Notes under the pieces: generated by a model
What the model was told of the DNA's origin: nothing
The model's database searches: none
The model's input: the letters and a program-made list of their open reading frames with translations, nothing else
Shown here: piece after piece, positions 24,192 through 31,780 of the stretch
Numbering within the stretch: position 1 is the first letter of the stretch
How the letters are laid out: every line of letters begins with the position of its first letter
NCBI RefSeq assembly: GCF_001578105.1
Contig: NZ_CP014275.1
Coordinates: forward strand, 2,356,001 to 2,420,000
Source of the DNA: Martelella sp. AD-3
Lineage (GTDB): Bacteria; Pseudomonadota; Alphaproteobacteria; Rhizobiales; Rhizobiaceae
DNA length: 64,000 bases
Direction of reading: 5' to 3'
Translations under genes and position numbers: made by a program

Positions 24192-24919
24192 TGCGCCGCC
24201 TCCAGCTGTTTCGCCCTGTCCAGTTTGCCGAAGAACGCTTCCAGCGCTTCGCTTGGCGTTCCGGCCCTAAGAGGCGGGAAATAAACCCATTCCACCCGGC
24301 CCATCTCCGGCAGAAACGGCCAGCCACGCGCCGCATGCTCAACCTCCCATGCCGTCCACTGATCGCCGCCGACCCGCACCGCCTCGAAGTCGGCCCCAAG
24401 CAGTGCGATCTCGCCGGAAACCCGCATGCCCTTGCCGGGAAAGCGGATCGCCTGATCGTTCATGGCATTGACGGACGTCCAGCCCATCTTGGCCATGCGT
24501 TCACGCCACAGCGCCTTTCGGTCTGCCCGCCCTTCTGCGATTTCCAGTTCCTGAAACCGCGTCAGCGCCGGCAGTCGTGCGCACGGTTCGCCAAGCCGGG
24601 CAAATCGTTCCGCCATCCAGGCCTTGCCGAAGGTCGCGGCAATCACCGAACCGCCCGCGCCTTCCAGGCCCTCCGGAACAGCCGTCCAGCGCTTTTCGCG
24701 CAGATAGGTGCTGGCAGCGAACTTTACCGTGCGGCCGTTCATAGCTTCGAACGCCAGAAACCCCGGCAGCATGGCATCGGCAGCCTGCCGCTCTTCCGGC
24801 TGCAGCGCCTGCCATTCGGCAAACGCCCGTTCGTCGCTGTCATCGCCAAAGGTCGGCCACTGCCGATAGAACTTCAGGAAGGCCCGGCGCACGGCCTTAC
24901 GGTTCTCAGCCTCAGTCAT
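24188..24919 (-). CDS. Hypothetical phage early-region protein
   Basis: 243 aa, starting TEAENRKAVRRAFLKFYRQW, with a helical first half and a C-terminal part rich in Trp/Phe (VGGDQWTAWEVEHAARGWPF). It overlaps the NusG-type gene by ATGA and the preceding gene by eight bases. Similar proteins are frequent beside DUF1376 proteins in rhizobial prophages, hinting at a replication-accessory role, but no catalytic motif is visible. Confidence 0.6.
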   Translation of the reverse strand: MTEAENRKAVRRAFLKFYRQWPTFGDDSDERAFAEWQALQPEERQAADAMLPGFLAFEAMNGRTVKFAASTYLREKRWTAVPEGLEGAGGSVIAATFGKAWMAERFARLGEPCARLPALTRFQELEIAEGRADRKALWRERMAKMGWTSVNAMNDQAIRFPGKGMRVSGEIALLGADFEAVRVGGDQWTAWEVEHAARGWPFLPEMGRVEWVYFPPLRAGTPSEALEAFFGKLDRAKQLEAAQ

Positions 24920-25409
24920 CCTCGTAGTCCTCCACCTTCCGCGCTTCGGTCGCAGTGCCGATCATCTCCCGCACGGCTCTTGCCCTGCGTCGGCGGCGCT
25001 CGCGCTCTTCCGGGCTCAGGTCCCGCCGGGCGCGTTCCGCCTCCCGCTCTTTCGCCGCTTCCGCCTGTTCGTGCTCGATCCTGAGCAGGTCCCGGTCATG
25101 CTTCGCCGCCGCATCGACAAGCGCCGAAAGCTCGGCAGGCTTGGGCAGGAACGACTGGAATTTCGGATATCGGCCGAGCCGCAGGTTCTCGAACACCCGG
25201 CGAAGCGCGCCGATTGGCTTGCCCCGCATCGCCTCGGCATAGAACTGCCCGGCTTTGTCGGCGTTGACGCTGTCGGGGATCGCAAAGCCACGGTCCATCA
25301 GCGCATCGAGCATGATATCCGACTGCCGTTCGTTCGCCGGCTCAAGAGCCTTGCGCAACCTTCCAATCTCCCCGGCTGATGTCGATAATTTTACGATCTT
25401 CGCTGCCAT
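24912..25409 (-). CDS. Hypothetical phage early protein, basic coiled coil
   Basis: 165 aa. Residues 1-85 have a globular pattern with SLPK-type motif QSFLPKPAELSALV, and residues 90-150 are a highly charged helix (ERARRDLSPEERERRRRRAR). It overlaps the DUF1376 gene by 68 bases in another frame, unusual but supported by both neighbours' spacing. A role in replication initiation is a guess from gene order. Confidence 0.55.
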   Translation of the reverse strand: MAAKIVKLSTSAGEIGRLRKALEPANERQSDIMLDALMDRGFAIPDSVNADKAGQFYAEAMRGKPIGALRRVFENLRLGRYPKFQSFLPKPAELSALVDAAAKHDRDLLRIEHEQAEAAKEREAERARRDLSPEERERRRRRARAVREMIGTATEARKVEDYEDD

Positions 25410-26175
25410 CGTCCTGCCCCATCCGTTTGCGCAAACTGTCCCGAGCGCGCTGATTGTGATCCCTGATTTCGTCGCCGCGTGTCGACTTGGAGGGCGATGC
25501 CCGGGGCCCGCCCTGCTGCCGCTCCTGCATCCAGCCCGGCTCGAAGCCCTGCCAGCCGCGGCCGATCATGGTTTCGGCCGCAGCGTCCGGATCCGGCATC
25601 AGCGCAAACCGGCGTGCGAGCAGTTCGGCTGCCCGGACGGTCAGGTTTTTCCGCAGTGCCTTGCGATGTTCGATGACGGCATCGGCAACCTCCGGCGAAA
25701 GCACGTCGCAGAGAACCGATTTGGGCGATTTCTTTGGTGTTCCTTTAGGAACACTTTCTTTCTTAACTCTGGCTTCTGGCTTTAGCATTGCAGCTGCATT
25801 GCAGGTGCTATGCGCCTGCATGCTCGCCTCATTGTTTTCATTGCCTTTTTTCCAGCGTTTTTTCGCGGCCTGTTTTTTGTCTTCCGAACTTTTTTCGCGA
25901 AATTGAAATTCTTTTTCCACGCGACGGTTCCAGAGACCGCCCTCCGACCGGATGATTTTCCCGTCATCGAGGAACACATCGAGGTATTGGGAAAACACCT
26001 TTTTCGTGCAGCCACATTGCCGCGCCAGCCGCTCGTGGTTCTCGGTCAGCGGCTCGCCGCGCTCATACATCAGCGCCAGCAGCGTGAAATACACGCCCAT
26101 TTCCGCCGCCTTCATGCCGCGCGTGGCAGAAAGCCAGTCGGACATATAGAAGCGGACATACGGCATCTCGCTCAT
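25342..26175 (-). CDS. DUF1376 domain protein (phage replication-type)
   Basis: 277 aa. The N-terminal DUF1376 motif is clear: MPYVRFYMSDWLSATRGMKA (residues 4-23) followed by a winged-helix pattern ERLARQCGCTKKVFSQYLDV. DUF1376 proteins are encoded in phage replication modules and resemble replication initiators. The middle is Lys-rich (residues 95-155). Its ATG overlaps a TGA that may be the end of the methylase-like gene now lost. Confidence 0.78.
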   Translation of the reverse strand: MSEMPYVRFYMSDWLSATRGMKAAEMGVYFTLLALMYERGEPLTENHERLARQCGCTKKVFSQYLDVFLDDGKIIRSEGGLWNRRVEKEFQFREKSSEDKKQAAKKRWKKGNENNEASMQAHSTCNAAAMLKPEARVKKESVPKGTPKKSPKSVLCDVLSPEVADAVIEHRKALRKNLTVRAAELLARRFALMPDPDAAAETMIGRGWQGFEPGWMQERQQGGPRASPSKSTRGDEIRDHNQRARDSLRKRMGQDDGSEDRKIIDISRGDWKVAQGS

Positions 26176-26229
26176 GGCAAAGCCTCCATGGCACCAGGTC
26201 TTGAATTATAGCAAAATACGATTTCCAGC

Positions 26230-26258
26230 TTGCGCAGAATATCGCCTATAGCTATATT
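26230..26258 (+). promoter_or_regulatory. Toxin-antitoxin promoter with operator over the -10
   Basis: TTGCGC (26230-26235), a 17-base spacer and TATATT (26253-26258). A 10-bp palindrome TATAGCTATA (26247-26256) overlaps the -10 box, the usual place for antitoxin autorepression. Transcription would start about at the A of the toxin ATG (26265), so the mRNA may be leaderless. Confidence 0.5.
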
Positions 26259-26264
26259 CAGCAC

Positions 26265-26510
26265 ATGAAGACGATCCGCTATACCAAGGCTGCGATGAAG
26301 AGCATTCAGCGCATGCAACCAAAGCGCCGCAATGCAATCATCGCCAGGATCGAGGCTTTCGCGGCTGGTGAAACGGTCGATTTGAAGAAGCTGCAGGGCA
26401 GCCCCTATTTTCGCATCCGCGTCGGTTCCGACCGCATCATCCTTGATGATCAGGGGTTGATCGTCATGGTCATCGACGCAGGTCCGCGCGGCGGCATTTA
26501 CAAGGAGTGA
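26265..26510 (+). CDS. RelE/HigB-type toxin
   Basis: 81 aa, RelE fold: MKTIRYTKAAMKSIQRMQPK, central VDLKKLQGSPYFRIRVGSDR and the ending IVMVIDAGPRGGIYKE, all standard for plasmid-stabilisation RelE/HigB toxins that cut mRNA on the ribosome. It precedes its antitoxin by six bases. The pair is oriented against the early operon and has replaced a methylase-like gene. Confidence 0.9.
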   Translation: MKTIRYTKAAMKSIQRMQPKRRNAIIARIEAFAAGETVDLKKLQGSPYFRIRVGSDRIILDDQGLIVMVIDAGPRGGIYKE

Positions 26511-26516
26511 CACGCC

Positions 26517-26867
26517 ATGGCCGAAGTTCAGAAGATCACTATCGAAGGCAACAATTACGTGCTGCTGCGCGAAGCCGATTACGATGACATGCTCGACAGC
26601 CTGCACGCCCGCGCGATCATGGCCGGCGTGGAAGCCGGAGAAGAAACCTATCCGCACGAACTGATTGTCGCGCTTTCCGATGAGAGCCAGAGCCGCCTGC
26701 GCGTGTGGCGCAAATACCGTGGCCTGACCATGAAGGCGCTCGCAGAAAAGGCCGGCATTTCCCAGCCCTACCTGTCGGATATCGAAAACGGAAAGGCCGA
26801 TGGCTCCATATCGGCCATAAAGGCGCTCGCCGCTGTCCTCGATGTCGATATTGATGACCTCGTGTAA
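26517..26867 (+). CDS. XRE-family antitoxin of the RelE-type toxin
   Basis: 116 aa. Residues 1-60 form the toxin-binding part; residues about 62-110 are an XRE helix-turn-helix (RVWRKYRGLTMKALAEKAGI, then SQPYLSDIENGKADG). It should bind the palindrome over the promoter at 26247-26256. Its TAA stop lies at the very end of the methylase remnant. Confidence 0.9.
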   Translation: MAEVQKITIEGNNYVLLREADYDDMLDSLHARAIMAGVEAGEETYPHELIVALSDESQSRLRVWRKYRGLTMKALAEKAGISQPYLSDIENGKADGSISAIKALAAVLDVDIDDLV

Positions 26868-26942
26868 ACGCTGACTGGCGGCAAAGGCACGGCGCACCAC
26901 CCCGGAAGTCTCGCAGCCGACAAGAACAAGCAGTTCGGTCAT
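26868..26942 (-). pseudogene. N-terminal remnant of a DNA-methylase-like gene
   Basis: ATG 26942 overlaps the upstream gene's TGA and opens MTELLVLVGCETSGVVRRAF, the start of a phage DNA-methylase-like family (V-G/A-C-E-x-S-G-x-V-R-x-A-F). After about 25 codons the similarity ends exactly where the antitoxin gene begins. The open frame continues by chance through the toxin-antitoxin region to 26172 and is not coding there. Confidence 0.6.
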
Positions 26943-27220
26943 CCCGTCGCCCTCCGGTGCGCCCGCCAGGGCGGCAGTTCCTGCAGAAGCTCATAGATGC
27001 CCTCGGCAATCGCCGCGCATTTCCGCTTCTGTGGCCATGACAGCTCGCCGGCGCCAAGGGCATCAGACATGCGCCGTTGCGCCATGGCATAGGCACGGGC
27101 ATCGTCGGCCGATATCCGCTCATTGCCGCAGCACACCGGGCACCGACGGCGATTGCCGGCCAGATAGCCCTGCCCTGCACAATGCGGGCAAAGAATTCGG
27201 GTAATCCTCGCAGCGCTCAC
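26939..27220 (-). CDS. Small zinc-finger phage protein
   Basis: 93 aa from GTG 27220, which overlaps the preceding TGA (GTGA). Two CxxC-type pairs, ILCPHCAGQGYL and CPVCCGN, resemble a DnaJ-type zinc motif (about residues 11-35). The rest is helical. Typical of early regions of rhizobial phages; function unknown. Confidence 0.65.
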   Translation of the reverse strand: MSAARITRILCPHCAGQGYLAGNRRRCPVCCGNERISADDARAYAMAQRRMSDALGAGELSWPQKRKCAAIAEGIYELLQELPPWRAHRRATG

Positions 27221-27786
27221 AGCTTGCACTCCCGAACGATCCGGTTCTGCTGAACGCCGATTTCTTCGGCACGTCGCTGCAGATCGAGCGCGGTATTATG
27301 CAGGCGCTTGCCCTCCGCCTTATGAGCCGCCAACTCGGAGCGGAACTTTTCGTAGTCGGCCTTCCATTCCGAGTGCAGGCGCCGGTATTCGGCAAGCTTC
27401 GGGTTTTCGTTGGCAGGCCCGAACATGAAGTCGCGCACCTCCGCGACCCATGCACGCGGCACGCCCAGATCCTGCGCCACCAGATCATCCGTCCACGGAG
27501 CGATATAGCCCTCGTCATCGTAGACATCGGCAATCTTGTCGGCGACGATGCGCCGGTCCTCACGCTGCATTTGCGGAGGCGGTTCCGCCCGCTTGGCCGC
27601 CGTCGTTGCCGTTTTCGTCTTTCGTGTCGCCATCGCTTCAGAGCCTTCCGTCGTTGTCAGGTCGACGCAGGCAAACGGCCTGTCGTCGTAGTCATTGCCG
27701 CCGCAGCGGCTGCAAAAGGAAAAGCCGCACACCGAAGTGATCCGGCAGCGGCTGGTGTCTCGCTGCTGTTGCGTGTCGGCGGTCAT
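27217..27786 (-). CDS. Hypothetical early protein with Cys cluster
   Basis: 189 aa from ATG 27786, one base after the preceding stop, with GAGG before it. Cys residues at RCRITSVCGFSFCSRCGGND suggest a metal site near residues 12-32. The C-terminal half is helical (DLQRRAEEIGVQQNRIVREC). A second possible start at ATG 27633 would drop the Cys part. No family recognised. Confidence 0.55.
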   Translation of the reverse strand: MTADTQQQRDTSRCRITSVCGFSFCSRCGGNDYDDRPFACVDLTTTEGSEAMATRKTKTATTAAKRAEPPPQMQREDRRIVADKIADVYDDEGYIAPWTDDLVAQDLGVPRAWVAEVRDFMFGPANENPKLAEYRRLHSEWKADYEKFRSELAAHKAEGKRLHNTALDLQRRAEEIGVQQNRIVRECKL

Positions 27787-27787
27787 C

Positions 27788-28270
27788 TCAAACCTCGCCT
27801 TCGCATCCATGCGTCTTGCTCTCCACGGCGTGGGCAACGCGCATGAAGTTCGCGTATTTTTCGAGGATTTCGGCCGCTTCGCGCGGATCTACCTTGCCGT
27901 CGGCAACGGCCTGGATCATGGATTGCGACAGCGCATGAAAGGCGTCCTGAAATGCCCCGATATCGGCAATGTCCAGCCCACCGCCGGCACTATCGGCCCC
28001 GTCATCGCGCACGAGCCGATAACCGAGAATCCGTGCCATCTCGCCGACGATGACCGGCGCGCCGGCCTCCATGTCGGCCTCGACGGCAATATCGATCGCC
28101 ATCACATGCTGGGTCTTCCGGCTGGGGTCATGGGTCCAGCATTTGGAAAGCTGCCCCTGCGTCACCCGCGTCACATATTGAAATCGCTCCGGCCCGCCGC
28201 CTTGCACGACCGAACGGCGGGAAGCCTCGCGCAGGCCATCAACAGCCTTCTGCGCTAGCAAACGCTGCAT
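27788..28270 (-). CDS. CII-like phage regulator
   Basis: 160 aa. The start is fixed at ATG 28270 because it shares its A with the TGA of the preceding small gene. The segment GPERFQYVTRVTQGQLSKCW looks like an HTH, followed by AIDIAVEADMEAGAPVIVGE, a pattern seen in phage CII-type regulators of Alphaproteobacteria. Third gene of the leftward early operon. Confidence 0.6.
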   Translation of the reverse strand: MQRLLAQKAVDGLREASRRSVVQGGGPERFQYVTRVTQGQLSKCWTHDPSRKTQHVMAIDIAVEADMEAGAPVIVGEMARILGYRLVRDDGADSAGGGLDIADIGAFQDAFHALSQSMIQAVADGKVDPREAAEILEKYANFMRVAHAVESKTHGCEGEV

Positions 28271-28443
28271 CACTGCACCTCGTTGTGAGAATTATATTGG
28301 GGGAAGCATTCACGGCGGCCGACCGATCGTGGTGCTATCAAAAAGGCACCGTCGTTGTGTCGGAGCGCATGAAATTCAAAGACTGGCGAGGGGATGCATG
28401 AATGCCGGTGGCCGGCCAGAGGAAAGGCAAAGAAACTGCTCAT
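28270..28443 (-). CDS. Hidden 57-aa gene coupled to cro-like and CII-like genes
   Basis: ATG 28443 overlaps the cro-like TGA (ATGA), and its own TGA (28272-28270) shares an A with the next ATG. Exact overlaps at both ends make translation in series likely. The product (MSSFFAFPLAGHRHS at the start, ending YNSHNEVQ) has no recognised domain, membrane segment or motif. Confidence 0.6.
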   Translation of the reverse strand: MSSFFAFPLAGHRHSCIPSPVFEFHALRHNDGAFLIAPRSVGRRECFPQYNSHNEVQ

Positions 28444-28691
28444 CGCGCAGCATCTCCCTGCGGCTTTTCAGGCCTTGCTGTCCCGTTCGGCCACTCTGCA
28501 CGGTCAGGCCAATGCTCCGAGAGCCAAGCGACGGCGCGCGCGAGGCGCAAAACGCCGATGTCTCTGCCGCTTCTGAGTGCAGCAATTCGCTTCCCGTCAT
28601 TGAAGAGTCTTGACGAAAGCGTCGCCTCTGCGATCCGCTCCGCTTCACAAAACCGCTCTACCAAAGAAAAGAAGCTCGCCATCGTATCCAT
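28440..28691 (-). CDS. Cro-like regulator
   Basis: 83 aa from ATG 28691 (ATG 28682 possible). FSLVERFCEAERIAEATLSS followed by RLFNDGKRIAALRSGRDIGV and ARAVAWLSEHWPDRAEWP is a pattern found in Cro-position proteins of alphaproteobacterial prophages. First gene of the leftward operon, whose promoter is at 28697-28727; the transcript start falls within a base or two of 28691, so the mRNA may be nearly leaderless. Confidence 0.62.
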   Translation of the reverse strand: MDTMASFFSLVERFCEAERIAEATLSSRLFNDGKRIAALRSGRDIGVLRLARAVAWLSEHWPDRAEWPNGTARPEKPQGDAAR

Positions 28692-28696
28692 AGCGC

Positions 28697-28741
28697 GAAA
28701 TATGCGGGGCATGTACCTCATTGTCAAGTGACATGTCCCGC
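28697..28741 (-). promoter_or_regulatory. Leftward early promoter with operators
   Basis: On the minus strand TTGACA (28727-28722), 18 or 19 bases, then ATATTT/TATTTC (28703-28697). The spacer contains GTACATGCCCCGC, also found with one base changed at the rightward promoter. An 11-bp inverted copy (10 of 11 bases) lies just upstream at about 28731-28741, giving a two-arm site spanning the -35 box. Repressor binding would block the polymerase. Confidence 0.68.
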
Positions 28742-28776
28742 TATGACATTCCTCAAGTGTGTGGGATATTTACCGC

Positions 28777-29397
28777 ATGCCAGATTTGACAGATCAGATT
28801 TTGAAACGCATCAGACAGATCGCCGAAAAGCGCGGGACATCGATGCGCGCCATCTCCCTGGAAAGCGGCAACGGCCCTGATCTGATCAGACAGTGGGGAG
28901 GCAAGAAAGCCGCCCTACCCAGACTGGATTCCCTTCAGGCTGTAGCCAACGCACTAGGCGTCAGCCCCGGCTGGCTCGCTTACGGAAACGGCGAGCCCGA
29001 GCAGAATATAACGATGGTGCCGCTATTATCATTTGTCAGCGCCGAGCAATTGGCCGAACCAAACGGAAACACAAGCTACGACGAATGTGAGCATATTCCC
29101 GCCCAGGGACTGCAGGGCGGGGACTGGATTGCCCTTCGTGTAGAAGGCGACTCCATGGACGACTACTCCCCACCCGGCTCGATCATCTTCGTCAACCGCT
29201 CAGACAAGAACATTATAGACGGTGGCTTTTATGTTGTTTGCACAGAGGATGGCGAAGCAACGTACAAGCGGTACCGGAAGGATCCAGACCGACTGGAACC
29301 GCAGTCAAGCAACAAGTCTCACGAGATCATCTTCCCGCGCGGACCACTGAATGTCATCGGGCGCGTGAAGCGCACGGTATTTGATTTTCCTGCGTAG
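28777..29397 (+). CDS. CI-like repressor with S24 peptidase domain
   Basis: 206 aa from ATG 28777 (GTG 28759 possible). N-terminal HTH (about residues 5-70, GTSMRAISLESGNGPDLIRQ); C-terminal LexA/CI S24 domain with the Ser in VEGDSMDDYSPPG (about residue 124) and the Lys in ATYKRYRK (about 162). No typical Ala-Gly cleavage site is obvious in the linker, so RecA-stimulated self-cleavage is likely but unproved. Keeps the lytic operons off through the GTACAT-CCCCGC operators. Confidence 0.88.
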   Translation: MPDLTDQILKRIRQIAEKRGTSMRAISLESGNGPDLIRQWGGKKAALPRLDSLQAVANALGVSPGWLAYGNGEPEQNITMVPLLSFVSAEQLAEPNGNTSYDECEHIPAQGLQGGDWIALRVEGDSMDDYSPPGSIIFVNRSDKNIIDGGFYVVCTEDGEATYKRYRKDPDRLEPQSSNKSHEIIFPRGPLNVIGRVKRTVFDFPA

Positions 29398-29534
29398 AGC
29401 AGAATGATGACATCCCAGCGTTAGAAGCCCCGCGCCCTTCAAATCACAACACACAACGCCCCGCCCAGAGCGGGTTTTATTTTGCCTACCCGCCCGACGA
29501 ACGGCCGGCCATGTCCCGCACGGCAAAACATAAT

Positions 29535-29588
29535 GCGGTACATTCCCCGCCCTTTTTATTGACAGCGGTACATTCCCCGCACTATTCT
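29535..29588 (+). promoter_or_regulatory. Rightward promoter with repeated operators
   Basis: Two perfect 16-bp direct repeats GCGGTACATTCCCCGC lie at 29535-29550 and 29565-29580, 30 bases apart. TTGACA (29559-29564), an 18-base spacer and TATTCT (29583-29588) form a promoter whose spacer is the second repeat. The same layout occurs at the leftward promoter. It serves the operon that ends in the integrase. Confidence 0.72.
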
Positions 29589-29679
29589 TCCGACCAAAGG
29601 GGGCGCTCTCGAACCATGAGCACTGCAACACCGCTCATCATTTCCGGGAGCAGCGCTCAGACGGCGGAAGGAGAGTAGC

Positions 29680-29871
29680 GTGGAAAACGGCAGAGTGATC
29701 GAGCACCGGCTCATCGTTCAGAAAGGGCACCCAATGACCAGCACGGATTGTGCGTACTTGCGGCGTTCAGGAATCATCGCCGTTGCGGTGTTGAGCATGC
29801 TCCTACTCGCATTCGCCACTAGGCAGCTTTCGGCTTATGAAGCTGCGCTGGCCGCAACCGCCGGCATCTAG
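29680..29871 (+). CDS. Small single-span membrane protein
   Basis: 63 aa from GTG 29680, supported by AAGGAG six bases upstream; ATG 29734 is an alternative. Residues about 31-47 (IIAVAVLSMLLLAFATR) make one membrane segment. First gene of the rightward operon. Superinfection exclusion or membrane signalling are possible jobs, without direct evidence. Confidence 0.55.
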   Translation: MENGRVIEHRLIVQKGHPMTSTDCAYLRRSGIIAVAVLSMLLLAFATRQLSAYEAALAATAGI

Positions 29872-29880
29872 GCAATAGAG

Positions 29881-30423
29881 ATGAACCGACCACCAGCTCA
29901 ACTACGCCTCGCTCGCATCCGGGAGCTTGTCACTAGCGCCACGCCGATACGGCAGATCGCCACTGACAGAGCAGGTCTTCATATCGAAATTGACGGCATG
30001 GATGCCGCAGACGCGGAGAGTATCAGCACCGTTTTCCAGTCCTGCCCAGCATCAAACCGCGAATTATTGCTCAAGCATGTCGAGATACCGGTCGATCTGA
30101 TCCGCATGATTGACGCAGCCGCCAAGCTCGACCGAAGGCGCCGGATTGAAATCGAACGCCTGCAGATGGAACTGGAGGCACGAGGCGGCAGGCCGGCAAA
30201 GAACTATTCCGCCGAATGCGCCATGAAATGCAGCGAGCCCGCCTTCAAGGCGTTCATGGAAGCCCGACACGCCCTCGCCCGGCCGCTGACAGATGATCGT
30301 GTGGCCGCGCGCGTGAGATCGGTCCTCGCCATTTCAAGCCGAACCGAGTTGAACACAAGCAGCGAAGCCGCCGCGCGCTGGCGCGAGATGGTCAAAAACT
30401 TTGACGTATGGAGGAAAAGATAG
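29881..30423 (+). CDS. Hypothetical protein upstream of integrase
   Basis: 180 aa, helical, with LDRRRRIEIERLQMELEARG near residue 85 and a conserved-looking AECAMKCSEPAFKAFMEARH segment. No known domain recognised. It lies nine bases after the preceding gene and just before the 80-aa gene, so it is part of the integrase operon. Confidence 0.6.
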   Translation: MNRPPAQLRLARIRELVTSATPIRQIATDRAGLHIEIDGMDAADAESISTVFQSCPASNRELLLKHVEIPVDLIRMIDAAAKLDRRRRIEIERLQMELEARGGRPAKNYSAECAMKCSEPAFKAFMEARHALARPLTDDRVAARVRSVLAISSRTELNTSSEAAARWREMVKNFDVWRKR

Positions 30424-30425
30424 CC

Positions 30426-30668
30426 ATGGGACGTCGAACCATTCCATTTACGCTAGATTCAGTGAAACGAGCGATATTGGCCGTCAAAGCCGCAGGCGTC
30501 GATGTTCAAACCGTCATCGTAAAGCCTGATGGCACTGTTGTCGCCAGCGAAACAAGCGTGCATGATCTCGAAAACGATACTGTCGACCGGTTACAGCCGG
30601 AAAATCTGAATAGTCTGGATGACTATTTCGCCTGGAGGGAGAAGGATGCGCGTCGTGACAGAGCTTAA
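30426..30668 (+). CDS. Small protein preceding the integrase
   Basis: 80 aa from ATG 30426. The start MGRRTIPFTLDSVKRAILAV and the following GVDVQTVIVKPDGTVVAS are a common small gene before tyrosine integrases in rhizobial phages. It overlaps the integrase start by 23 bases. An excisionase role is possible from position; no MerR-type HTH is evident. Confidence 0.6.
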   Translation: MGRRTIPFTLDSVKRAILAVKAAGVDVQTVIVKPDGTVVASETSVHDLENDTVDRLQPENLNSLDDYFAWREKDARRDRA

Positions 30669-31716
30669 GGGCGTGCACAAGGTCAGGAAAAAACTGGCCA
30701 CCGGAAAGATCGTTTACTACTACTACGCATGGCGCGGCGGCCCGCGTATCCACGCGGACCCGAAAACAGAAAAGGAAGCCTTCATCGCCGACTATCGGCA
30801 GCACATGCTGACCGCTTCGACCGAGGGCATCCTGACACTAGAAGGTCTAATCGACCTGTTCACCGGCTCCGAGAAAAAGCCGAATCCCGACTTTCTTGCG
30901 CTGTCCGCTTCAACCCAGCGTGATTACCTGTATGCGTTCCGGCTCATCCGGCAGCGCTGGCCACGCCTGCCCGCGCGTCTCACCCAGCAGCGCGGCATGA
31001 AGCGCGATATCAGGGACTGGCACCGATCATTTGCGAAAAAACCTCGGAAGGCGGACAAGCTTCTGTTCGCGCTCTCCAAGGTTTTTTCCTATGCGATCAA
31101 GCACGAGTATATCGAGAAGAACCCCTGCGCTGGCATTGACCGGCTCTATCGTGGTTCAAGACGAGAATTCGTCTGGACCGACGCTATGATCGAAAAGGTT
31201 CGCAGGGAGGGAAAGCCGCACATCGTCGCCGCGATGGAGGTCGCCGTCTACACCGGCCAGCGCCAGGGCGATATCCTCGCGCTGAAATGGCCGCAATACG
31301 ACGGCACCCACCTGTCGCTGAGACAGGGCAAGACCGGCAAACGCATCAAGGTCAGACTGCACAGGGACCTGAAAGCCCTGATCGACCAGCTCAAACAAAC
31401 CGCCGAAGACCGAAAGGTGCGCTCAGCCAGCATCCTGACAAACAGTCGCGGCCGCCCCTGGACACAAGACGGCTTCCAAACCTCATGGCGAAAGGAAATG
31501 GCCCGCCTCGGCATCGAGGGCGTCACCTTCCACGACCTACGCGGCACCTTCATCACCGCGCGCCGCCGCGAAGGCTCCACAGTCGAACAAATCGCCAGCA
31601 TCTCCGGTCACACGATCTCAGAGGTTCGCTCAGTCCTTGAAAAACACTATCTGGCCGACGATCAGCAAGCAAGCGATGCTGTGATTTTACGTATGGAACG
31701 TATCAAAATTCAATAG
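30646..31716 (+). CDS. int: Tyrosine recombinase phage integrase
   Basis: 356 aa from ATG 30646, which follows GGAGGGAGAAGG. Catalytic residues: Arg in YTGQRQGDILALKW, Lys in GKTGKRIKV, His/Arg in FHDLRGTF, His in ISGHTISEV and the Tyr in LEKHYLADD. An N-terminal arm-binding segment and a core-binding domain precede the catalytic domain. The tRNA-Arg at 36608-36684 is the likely attachment gene. Confidence 0.93.
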   Translation: MRVVTELKGVHKVRKKLATGKIVYYYYAWRGGPRIHADPKTEKEAFIADYRQHMLTASTEGILTLEGLIDLFTGSEKKPNPDFLALSASTQRDYLYAFRLIRQRWPRLPARLTQQRGMKRDIRDWHRSFAKKPRKADKLLFALSKVFSYAIKHEYIEKNPCAGIDRLYRGSRREFVWTDAMIEKVRREGKPHIVAAMEVAVYTGQRQGDILALKWPQYDGTHLSLRQGKTGKRIKVRLHRDLKALIDQLKQTAEDRKVRSASILTNSRGRPWTQDGFQTSWRKEMARLGIEGVTFHDLRGTFITARRREGSTVEQIASISGHTISEVRSVLEKHYLADDQQASDAVILRMERIKIQ

Positions 31717-31780
31717 AAATAGACATAATAACTATTTTAATAATATATAATATTGACAAAAATTCATATTTTTATTTCGC

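Noticed and set aside
26172..26867. 256-codon minus-strand frame starting with the methylase-like N-terminus
   Set aside because: Only the first 25 codons look like a methylase; the rest is antisense to the RelE toxin and XRE antitoxin, which are clearly coding on the other strand.
1..31716. Gene transfer agent instead of prophage
   Set aside because: Some tail proteins look GTA-like, but a lambda-type terminase pair, S24 repressor, Cro-like gene and tyrosine integrase are present, and gene order is lambdoid.
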